Assembly: GCA_964397545.1 (NCBI GenBank)
Contig: CAYNIW010000031.1
Location: 1 to 14,264, forward strand
DNA: 14,264 nucleotides
From: JAFGIG01 sp964397545
GTDB taxonomy: Bacteria > SDB-A
Reading direction: 5' to 3'
The notes below the pieces were generated by a model. It was not told the origin of the DNA. It saw nothing but the letters and a program-made list of their open reading frames with translations, and searched no databases. Shown here in pieces: positions 6,675 through 11,583 of the stretch (the first letter of the stretch is position 1; each line of letters starts with the position of its first letter). Made by a program: the position numbers and the translations under genes.

Positions 6675-6875
6675 TTATGCTGCTTTCGGTTTTATCGTCT
6701 CTTCCCCATACATGGGAGTTTTAATAATTACATTACAGTTAAATTTATTAGCGTATTTCTGCGCACGCCTGATTTTATTTTTCCTGCAACGCCCTTCATT
6801 TTTGTATCGTTGGAAAGATGGTGATTTTTTTTGTCTGCCATGTTTCCTTGTCTTGTGTCCAGTTTTTGCTGGCAT
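6675..6875 (-). CDS. Small, very basic protein, 66 aa
   Basis: The first 45 residues are packed with Lys, Arg and His (KTGHKTRKHGRQKK, then RYKNEGRCRKNKIRRAQKY). The pattern of a KHGR block followed by Y-x3-GR-x3-NK-x-RR recalls small basic proteins I have seen in other phages, from memory only. The charge suggests nucleic-acid or envelope binding. The start is well supported by AAGGGAGGAG just before the ATG at 6875. It sits 12 bases after the putative peptidase gene and 12 before the membrane-protein gene. No function can be named. Confidence 0.6.
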   Translation of the reverse strand: MPAKTGHKTRKHGRQKKSPSFQRYKNEGRCRKNKIRRAQKYANKFNCNVIIKTPMYGEETIKPKAA

Positions 6876-6887
6876 ACTCTCCTCCCT

Positions 6888-7415
6888 TTATCCTATAAAT
6901 TTAAACCAGTCTGGCCGGTCGTGATTCCGTGCAAACCCCCGCCCGATTTCAACCGGACAGCCCCGTTTTCCCGTGTCGAAAATATCCACGGACAAGTCAT
7001 TATTCACAATCGCCGCGATGAAATGATGTTTCCCATTTATCGCCACTTGATAACATTCCCCCGACTGTCTGTCCTCCGGCAATGACTTATATTTAATAAT
7101 CTGTGCATCAATTCCAAGAATCTGAAACAGCTTTTCTTTATCAATCTTCAGCCAGCCTTCAACCTCGCAGAAGGGAACGCCGTTACTGATTTCATGGGTT
7201 AATAGATATTTATAAAACTCCCCGAATGTCATCTTGATTAAACCCTGTGCAAAGAGGATACCCCACAGAGACAGAATATTACAAAGTCCATCCTGAATCT
7301 GAAACGCCCGCTTTTTTGTGCATCCGATTACTTCCTTAATCTCCTGAGTCAGCAGATTGTCTTTAAACTGATTGCGCTGTGATAATTCCCGTTCAAGTAT
7401 AGCGTATTTGTTCAT
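6888..7415 (-). CDS. Putative papain/C39-like cysteine peptidase, possible endolysin, 175 aa
   Basis: Unrecognised as a whole, but three features fit a papain-like (C39 or related) thiol peptidase. Gln41 precedes Cys45 in QDGLCNILSLWGI, like the oxyanion Gln and nucleophile Cys at a helix start. His131 in GKHHFIAAIV opens a beta-strand. Asp147 in SVDIFDTGKRG lies 16 residues later, at the place of the Asp in the H-x(n)-D pattern. About 30 N-terminal charged residues precede the domain, and no signal peptide is seen. Position between a membrane/coiled-coil protein and other lysis-like genes suggests cutting of cell-wall peptides. A DUF261-like spirochaete protein is another guess. Start: GGAGGAGG before the ATG at 7415, overlapping the upstream TGA. 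Confidence 0.5.
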   Translation of the reverse strand: MNKYAILERELSQRNQFKDNLLTQEIKEVIGCTKKRAFQIQDGLCNILSLWGILFAQGLIKMTFGEFYKYLLTHEISNGVPFCEVEGWLKIDKEKLFQILGIDAQIIKYKSLPEDRQSGECYQVAINGKHHFIAAIVNNDLSVDIFDTGKRGCPVEIGRGFARNHDRPDWFKFIG

Positions 7416-7663
7416 CTGTCCTCCTCCTTCAGGCGTTTGATATATCCGGCAAGCTCAGCGAATGACACGCATAAGTCAGTTAATTTGTCATTCATGGAAT
7501 CGAGTTTTCCCGTTATGGTTTTAATTTCCTCCCTGTTCTCATATTGCAGATTTGATATGTCTTTTTCATTCTGATTTATACGCCCCTCCAGTCTCGCAAG
7601 CCACAAAACTACCGTGACAAGTGCAGCAAGTAAAAACCAATAATCTGTTACAAACTTTTCCAT
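7412..7663 (-). CDS. Membrane protein with coiled coil, holin-like/XhlA-like architecture, 83 aa
   Basis: The better start is the internal ATG at 7663-7661 (MEKFVTDYWFLLAALV), because GGGGGAG lies right before it and it overlaps the dehydrogenase TGA by one base. The frame is open further upstream, but that part overlaps the dehydrogenase and has no ribosome site. A hydrophobic segment at residues 8-24 is followed by a long charged heptad-like helix (LEGRINQNEKDISNLQYENR, then ITGKLDSMNDKLTD). This one-helix-plus-coiled-coil layout occurs in phage proteins of lysis modules, including XhlA-type proteins (those usually with the helix last). Function is inferred from location. Confidence 0.6.
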   Translation of the reverse strand: MEKFVTDYWFLLAALVTVVLWLARLEGRINQNEKDISNLQYENREEIKTITGKLDSMNDKLTDLCVSFAELAGYIKRLKEEDR

Positions 7664-8604
7664 CAGTCTCCCCCAAAAATATCGCGCGAATATGTATTGA
7701 TTGGCCTGTTGCAAATAACAGTTTCGGGAATATCGATTATTTCAGTGTTCACTGTCATTTTGTTTATCATTTCCGCGACAGGTGACTTTCTCGCATTAAG
7801 CTCTGATGATAATATCCCCACTGTTCGGCCTTTGAATTTTGAATTTATTAAATCGGCTATAAATTTAATTCTGCGCCGGTTGCTCTCCGGTATCATTCGG
7901 AATAGAACACCCTCGACACAATTCGCCACCTCTTCCGAGTCTTTAGGCAGACAGTAACCGCCGAACCCGAAAGAGGGATTGTTGTAATTGCGTCCGATAC
8001 GCTCATCAAGACACATTCCTGTGATTACATTCTTTGTATCAAGTCCGAGTTTCAGGCATTCGGTATCGACTTCATTGAATAGAGCAATCCGTGCGGCAAG
8101 AAAAGAATTACTGAAAAGTTTTATTGCTTCTGCCTCGGTATCAGAACAGATTAAAACAGGGGGATCTCCGCAGGTGGATTTTTTAAACAGTTCGGCTATT
8201 TTATTATTTGATGCTATAATTCGGGAGGGATTCAATGTGTCATAAAGCCACATTTTTTCACGTAGAAATTCAGGCACGAAATAAATTCTATCAGTGCCGT
8301 GTTTTTTTCTCATCAAAATTGTAAAACCGATTGAGACAGTGGAACGAATTATTATTTTTGCATCAGGCCTATGTGATAAAATATCCGATATACAATTATC
8401 AACAACGGAACAGTCAAGTCTGCCATTATTCCCGTCAGTCGGTACACACACAACAAAAAAGTCTGAATCATAAATATTATCAGAACTATAATTGCATTTG
8501 TTCAATACATCCGGATTAGTATCATAAACTTTTATTTCGTTATGCCGTGATAAAAGCTCGGCATTTGCCCTGCCGACAAAACCCATGCCTATAATCGTTA
8601 TCAA
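7663..8604 (-). CDS. UDP-glucose/GDP-mannose 6-dehydrogenase family protein, C-terminally shortened
   Basis: This 313-residue protein belongs to the enzymes that oxidise the C6 of nucleotide sugars to uronic acids with NAD. Visible features: Rossmann GMGFVG at 6-11 with acidic residue Asp28 at the end of strand 2 (KVYDTN), PEFLRE at 111-116, EAIKLFSNSFLAARIALFNE with Lys162, and catalytic Cys218 in GFGGYCLPKD. All key residues are present. The usual members are about 390-450 residues; the last, NDP-sugar-binding domain is short here (about 70 residues). The start is TTG at 8604, with AGGAGG ten bases before it and a four-base overlap with the glycosyltransferase stop. Activity on a real nucleotide sugar is plausible but not certain. 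Confidence 0.85.
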   Translation of the reverse strand: MITIIGMGFVGRANAELLSRHNEIKVYDTNPDVLNKCNYSSDNIYDSDFFVVCVPTDGNNGRLDCSVVDNCISDILSHRPDAKIIIRSTVSIGFTILMRKKHGTDRIYFVPEFLREKMWLYDTLNPSRIIASNNKIAELFKKSTCGDPPVLICSDTEAEAIKLFSNSFLAARIALFNEVDTECLKLGLDTKNVITGMCLDERIGRNYNNPSFGFGGYCLPKDSEEVANCVEGVLFRMIPESNRRRIKFIADLINSKFKGRTVGILSSELNARKSPVAEMINKMTVNTEIIDIPETVICNRPINTYSRDIFGGD

Positions 8605-9386
8605 ACCGCGATTTCCTCCTGTATGATTTTTACTTTGCCTTTCCGTTCCAGTCTCTCCGCGCGTTCCTTCATCATATCCTTAATTTCTCCGAGTTTACCC
8701 TTTAAAAATAACGGGCTTCTAATTGTCCGCAAATATTCAACCTTCACCATGTCGTGAACAGTGGCGATGCCGTTCACATCCATTTTTACAGGCTTCTCTC
8801 CGAGGTCATATCTGCGCCCGTGTCCTTTGCCGTCCTGAGCCTTTGCAATTAAAAGATTATCAATCCAGTTTATTGGTAATTTTGCCGTGAGTTGTTTGCT
8901 GTAGTTGTGATCCCCGCCTTTATTTGCCCACCATTCACCGACGGTTTTATGATCCGTATGCAGGAAAAAGCATTCTGTCTGAAAAGACTTTTGTGTTCCC
9001 CACCTGCGAGGCCATACGGTTTCATTCCATCTTTTTACACGGCCAACATTTACACACCCGCGCCGGGAATTTGCGACAAGTCTCTCTATCGCGTCCGGGC
9101 TTGCGTAAACGTCGTCATCATCAATAAAATGATACCAGCCCGCCCCGTCTGGAATTGCCTGTAAAAGCGTGTTGTTATAAAGATTATAAGGTGCTGTTCC
9201 GAGAGAGGAAGGCTGTCTAACACCCCCGATAATAATGTCTCCCGTGACGTAATCATCTGCGGGATCATCTGTATGTACTATCGTTATTATATCAGGGTAT
9301 GTCTGTTCTTTTATACTTTGCATGAGATTTGCAAAGAACTTCGGCCGGTTGGATGTGCGGATTAAAATATAAACAGGATCAGACAT
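8601..9386 (-). CDS. GT-A fold glycosyltransferase (family 2-like), 261 aa
   Basis: The N-terminus VYILIRTSNRPKFFANLMQS is the standard nucleotide-sugar-binding strand and helix of GT2-type enzymes. FIDDDDVYASPDAIE (88-102) is the metal-binding DxD region. The second half contains GGDHNYSKQLTAKLPINWID and then a charged helical C-terminus with no membrane segment, so the enzyme is cytosolic. It should move a sugar from an activated donor to an unknown acceptor. With the adjacent dehydrogenase and methyltransferase it forms a sugar-modifying set that could decorate the host surface, a virion protein or DNA. The ATG at 9386 overlaps the upstream TAA, with GAGG as a weak ribosome site. Confidence 0.85.
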   Translation of the reverse strand: MSDPVYILIRTSNRPKFFANLMQSIKEQTYPDIITIVHTDDPADDYVTGDIIIGGVRQPSSLGTAPYNLYNNTLLQAIPDGAGWYHFIDDDDVYASPDAIERLVANSRRGCVNVGRVKRWNETVWPRRWGTQKSFQTECFFLHTDHKTVGEWWANKGGDHNYSKQLTAKLPINWIDNLLIAKAQDGKGHGRRYDLGEKPVKMDVNGIATVHDMVKVEYLRTIRSPLFLKGKLGEIKDMMKERAERLERKGKVKIIQEEIAV

Positions 9387-9395
9387 TACAGCCTC
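9384..9395. repeat. 12-bp junction repeat, copy 1 (CATTACAGCCTC)
   Basis: Exact match to 9644-9655. On the minus strand it reads GAGGCTGTAATG: ribosome site, stop codon (after Arg-Leu) and next start in one string. The two copies bound the AT-rich gene between them and lie 260 bases apart, one gene length. Confidence 0.85.
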
Positions 9396-9646
9396 GCCGA
9401 AAATCCAATACGAAAAAGTATAGCGTCTTTATTTTTTTCGTAGAAATTTTTTTCCCATTCATCCAGAAAAAATGAATACTTATCTAAAATTTTTATTTTT
9501 TCATTACATAAAATTTCGTATTTTCTCACATCGAATTTCTTTATTTTTCGTTTTTCAAAAAAATTCATTTTTTTATATAATATCCTGGCAAGAGCAATCA
9601 TTGCCAGATGTTTCATAATTGGGATGCCTTCTTTACGTTTTGCCAT
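9386..9646 (-). CDS. AT-rich, lysine-rich protein of unknown function, 86 aa
   Basis: I do not recognise this protein. It reads MAKRKEGIPIMKHLAMIALA and then becomes Lys/Phe/Glu-rich (KKMNFFEKRKIKKFDVRKY, EKNFYEKNKD). The DNA is much richer in A and T than its neighbours, with long A and T runs. It overlaps the preceding methyltransferase stop and the next glycosyltransferase start by TAATG junctions, and the same 12-base string lies at both ends. This combination suggests a recently inserted gene. A small helper of the sugar enzymes or an unrelated cargo gene are both possible. Confidence 0.55.
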   Translation of the reverse strand: MAKRKEGIPIMKHLAMIALARILYKKMNFFEKRKIKKFDVRKYEILCNEKIKILDKYSFFLDEWEKNFYEKNKDAILFRIGFSARL

Positions 9647-9655
9647 TACAGCCTC
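9644..9655. repeat. 12-bp junction repeat, copy 2 (CATTACAGCCTC)
   Basis: Second exact copy of the junction string, at the end of the methyltransferase gene and the start of the AT-rich gene. Loss of one unit between the copies would join methyltransferase directly to glycosyltransferase with the same stop/start overlap. Confidence 0.85.
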
Positions 9656-10185
9656 ACAAACCAGCAGTGATCCGAGTCAAGTTCTACACGGTCGCCGAAT
9701 GTTTCATCCACTGCCTGAACGACTCCCGGATATCGCGGGTAATCATGCCCGCAAATATAACCGCCTGATTTTACCTTCGGCAGCCATGCCTTTATGTCCC
9801 GGAGACAGCCTTCATAAGAATGATCCGCGTCGATAAATACAAAGTCAAGGCTTGCATCCTGTATATCATCAGCAGAAAGAGCGGAGTCACCCTGTATTAT
9901 TCTTCTGCGCTTCTTATATTTCGCCGTGGCGTCTTTTGTCTTTTGCAGGTTTAATTCGCATTCATCCTGATACAATTCTATATATTTCTGTTTTGCGGAT
10001 TCTTCTCCCTTACCGGAATATGTGTCGTGTGACCACATATCCACCATGTATAATGTCAGTCCCCGATGTCGTTTCAGCAATTGCCGGGATAATTCTCCCT
10101 GATGTACTCCGATTTCTGCGCCTACGGGGTGTAGGACATATCTGATACGATTTATTATACAATGCCATTTTCTGCGCTTTTTCAT
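9646..10185 (-). CDS. SAM-dependent methyltransferase, class I (Methyltransf_24-like), 179 aa
   Basis: The Rossmann core is clear: GAEIGVHQGELS (22-33) is the SAM-binding motif I loop, LYMVDMW (45-51) ends strand 2 with the acidic residue that holds ribose, and GD at 99-100 with SALSADDIQ follows. FVFIDADHSYEGCLRDI (115-131) and KSGGYICGHDYPRYPG (139-154) are typical of the Methyltransf_24 group, whose members often act on sugars, lipids or small molecules; ADHSYE and GHDY include likely metal/substrate-site residues. It opens the sugar-related set. Residues right after Met1 are needed for the fold, so the ATG at 10185 is right, yet there is no Shine-Dalgarno before it. Transcription may start at the ATG itself. 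Confidence 0.85.
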   Translation of the reverse strand: MKKRRKWHCIINRIRYVLHPVGAEIGVHQGELSRQLLKRHRGLTLYMVDMWSHDTYSGKGEESAKQKYIELYQDECELNLQKTKDATAKYKKRRRIIQGDSALSADDIQDASLDFVFIDADHSYEGCLRDIKAWLPKVKSGGYICGHDYPRYPGVVQAVDETFGDRVELDSDHCWFVRL

Positions 10186-10221
10186 ATATTACATTTTTAT
10201 ATATTAAAAATAAAATGTCAA
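10186..10221 (-). promoter_or_regulatory. Promoter of the methyltransferase-to-tail operon, probably leaderless
   Basis: On the minus strand a perfect TTGACA (10221-10216) is followed 16 bases later by TAAAAA (10199-10194), a fair -10. Only eight bases lie between this -10 and the ATG at 10185. Initiation 6-8 bases after the -10 would put the RNA start at or within two bases of the ATG. No ribosome site is present. All downstream minus genes could depend on this promoter. Confidence 0.55.
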
Positions 10222-10319
10222 ATGTTTTTTATGAAAAATTAAAAAAGTGTATAAATAAAACTACTATACAGATGTTATAAAATTTTTTTATGTTTTTTTG
10301 AAAAAATTACAAAAAATAC

Positions 10320-10348
10320 TTGACATTATGATATTATGATATTAAATT
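10320..10348 (+). promoter_or_regulatory. Promoter of the plus-strand small-gene cluster
   Basis: TTGACA at 10320-10325, a 17-base spacer, then TAAATT at 10343-10348, a 4/6 match to the -10 consensus. It lies 33 bases before the first ATG of the cluster, which has its own AAGGAGG ribosome site. The 195-base region between the divergent methyltransferase and this cluster is otherwise very AT-rich. Confidence 0.6.
10325..10340. repeat. Tandem ATTATGAT repeat between -35 and -10 (possible operator)
   Basis: Two exact 8-base copies, 10325-10332 and 10333-10340, followed by ATTA. They fill the spacer of the plus-strand promoter, where a bound protein would block polymerase. The ribbon-helix-helix protein encoded four genes into this cluster is a candidate binder, since such proteins often use tandem half-sites. 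This is inference. Confidence 0.4.
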
Positions 10349-10380
10349 ATATTTAAGATTAAGAAAAAGGAGGAAACGAG

Positions 10381-10554
10381 ATGAACGCACAAAAAATTAT
10401 TGATGATTTAAAAAAAGAAGGTTATGATTTACAGCAGATTAAAGATGCTTTATGCGATGGAGCATGGCTTGCGGAGGCCGGATATACCGATGAAGATCAA
10501 GAAGTTATCGAGGAAGCTTATGATCTTATTAAAAAAGAAATAGCTTATAAATAA
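10381..10554 (+). CDS. Small acidic protein, 57 aa, first gene of plus cluster
   Basis: The product is MNAQKIIDDLKKEGYDLQQI, then KDALCDGAWLAEAGYTDEDQ and a helical end. It has about 15 Asp/Glu against seven Lys and is predicted to be helical, with one Cys and no membrane segment. A strong AAGGAGG ribosome site precedes the ATG. I do not recognise a family. Small acidic proteins near a regulator in a phage accessory operon include anti-defence proteins and DNA mimics, but nothing in the sequence shows that here. Confidence 0.6.
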   Translation: MNAQKIIDDLKKEGYDLQQIKDALCDGAWLAEAGYTDEDQEVIEEAYDLIKKEIAYK

Positions 10555-10592
10555 TAACGCCAGCCGGAGCGAATCCGACAAAGGAGGAGGAG

Positions 10593-10858
10593 ATGAAAAT
10601 AAATATGACAAATTAAACGGAAAATATTTTGATGAAAGAAAAAAGTGCGGGGAGTGTGGAAAAGTTAGAATGTGTGCAACACTCACTTGGGACGAACCAA
10701 AATTCAGACCGGACAGCGGTAAATATAACGGTCGGAATATAGGATCGATAAAATTGTGTAGAGAATGCGCAAGCGAACATCATGGATTTGAGCCCTATGA
10801 TCCGGATTTTGACCTCATTAAAAATGCGTTGGATAAACGCATGGCAGGAGAAAAATAA
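10593..10858 (+). pseudogene. Zinc-ribbon protein with a -1 frameshift near its start
   Basis: A very strong ribosome site (AAAGGAGGAGG) points to the ATG at 10593, but that frame ends after seven codons. The neighbouring frame continues into a clear zinc-binding protein: CGECGKVRMC, then KLCRECASEHH, giving a Cx2C...Cx2C pair, and runs to 10858 with no usable start codon of its own before Met at 10670. Adding one A to the AAAA run at 10596-10599 would read MKNKYDKLNGKYF and join both parts into an 88-residue protein. So this is either a true single-base loss, a sequencing error or a frameshifting site. A start at 10670 would remove the first Cys pair and has no ribosome site. Confidence 0.65.
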
Positions 10859-11023
10859 ATGCCAGATAAAGCAATGCCAATAAGATTTCCAGATGACATC
10901 CGAAGGAAACTAAAAAAGCTGGCTTACGAGAAGTCAGAAGCTGAAGACAGCAGAATATCAATCAATTCGATAGTAGTCGAGGCCGTGACGGAATATTTGG
11001 AACGGCAGGAGAAGAGGAAATAA
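10859..11023 (+). CDS. Ribbon-helix-helix (Arc/MetJ-like) DNA-binding protein, 54 aa
   Basis: The product starts MPDKAMPIRFPDDIRRKLKK, matching the beta-strand (AMPIRFP) and first helix of ribbon-helix-helix dimers. SRISINSIVVEAVTEYLERQ then gives the turn and second helix; the SINS-IV-EAV pattern is characteristic. It is likely a transcription regulator binding as a dimer to direct repeats, with the cluster promoter as a candidate target. GGAG lies ten bases before the ATG, one base past the zinc-ribbon stop. Its last 33 bases are repeated at 11234-11266. Confidence 0.8.
   Translation: MPDKAMPIRFPDDIRRKLKKLAYEKSEAEDSRISINSIVVEAVTEYLERQEKRK
10991..11023 (+). repeat. 33-bp direct repeat, copy 1 (3' end of RHH gene)
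   Basis: Encodes EYLERQEKRK and the stop at the end of the ribbon-helix-helix gene. It matches 11234-11266 at 28 of 33 bases. All five differences are G here and A in the second copy, and four do not change the amino acid. Confidence 0.85.
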
Positions 11024-11034
11024 AGGAGTATCTT

Positions 11035-11235
11035 ATGAATTGGAAAAAAATTGATATAAATAACTTACCAGATCGGGAAGTGATAGCAGCTAATTTTGAA
11101 CCTGGAACGAGGGGATATAAAGAAAAGCTTATTGGTTATCTTTATATTTCCGGGGGAATTGTACATTGTGAAAGTGAAAATAAAATTCTGATGAATTGTA
11201 CTCATTATATCGATATGAAGCAATACGATATTTGA
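11035..11235 (+). CDS. Protein of unknown function, 66 aa, between two RHH-tail repeats
   Basis: The product starts MNWKKIDINNLPDREVIAAN and ends THYIDMKQYDI. The start W-x2-I-x4-LPD-x2-VIA resembles the layout of several short phage/plasmid proteins of the DUF551 type (a W at the front and LPD before a strand); I cannot confirm this. There is no membrane segment. Ribosome site AAAGGAG precedes the ATG. The stop lies at the start of the second 33-bp repeat, so this gene and its leader occupy one repeat-bounded unit. Confidence 0.55.
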   Translation: MNWKKIDINNLPDREVIAANFEPGTRGYKEKLIGYLYISGGIVHCESENKILMNCTHYIDMKQYDI

Positions 11236-11266
11236 ATATTTAGAACGACAGGAAAAAAAGAAATAA
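11234..11266 (+). repeat. 33-bp direct repeat, copy 2 (orphan RHH-gene end)
   Basis: In frame it would read EYLERQEKKK then TAA, but no start or upstream part of a second ribbon-helix-helix gene remains. It looks like the leftover end of a second copy. The next ribosome site follows it directly, as it does in copy 1. Confidence 0.85.
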
Positions 11267-11280
11267 AGAAGGAATAAAAC

Positions 11281-11583
11281 ATGAAAAAAACAGATAGCAG
11301 ACACTCAAACACAAAACAAGTCCGACTTTTAAAAAATGAAATGAAATTATTTACACTTTTAAACGGAAAATTCATAACAACAAATAAATATGAAAACGGT
11401 GAAAGGGTAAAAGGAATTATTGTCGATTTAAAAATTATATCGTCTTTATATGGATTAACTGAATTAAAATTAGATAACGGTTTGGACTACACTATTAGAA
11501 CTAAAAACGGTAAACCCGCTTTGACACCGGGCTGTCATTATATAATAGAGGATTACACAACAGAAAAAAAACTGGAAAAATAA
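11281..11583 (+). CDS. Protein of unknown function, 100 aa, last gene of plus cluster
   Basis: The product starts MKKTDSRHSNTKQVRLLKN and continues with LFTLLNGKFITTNKY and a Lys-rich, strand-like body ending EDYTTEKKLEK. AAGGA lies before the ATG at 11281. The middle (KGIIVDLKIISSLYGLTELKL) has a strand pattern that could be a small beta-barrel, with no known motif. Its TAA stop abuts the large terminase stop on the other strand with no bases between, so there is no room for a terminator in either direction. Function unknown. Confidence 0.55.
   Translation: MKKTDSRHSNTKQVRLLKNEMKLFTLLNGKFITTNKYENGERVKGIIVDLKIISSLYGLTELKLDNGLDYTIRTKNGKPALTPGCHYIIEDYTTEKKLEK

Noticed and set aside
6540..6924. 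Two overlapping plus-strand frames that look like membrane proteins
   Set aside because: They are antisense to three small minus genes with strong ribosome sites and tight spacing; hydrophobic look comes from Lys/Arg codons read backwards.
7664..7714. 17-residue N-terminal extension of the membrane/coiled-coil protein
   Set aside because: It lies within the dehydrogenase gene and has no ribosome site, while the internal ATG at 7663 has GGGGGAG.
10248..10270. TGTATA...TATACA inverted repeat in the divergent spacer
   Set aside because: Only six bases per arm in very AT-rich DNA, with no neighbouring support.
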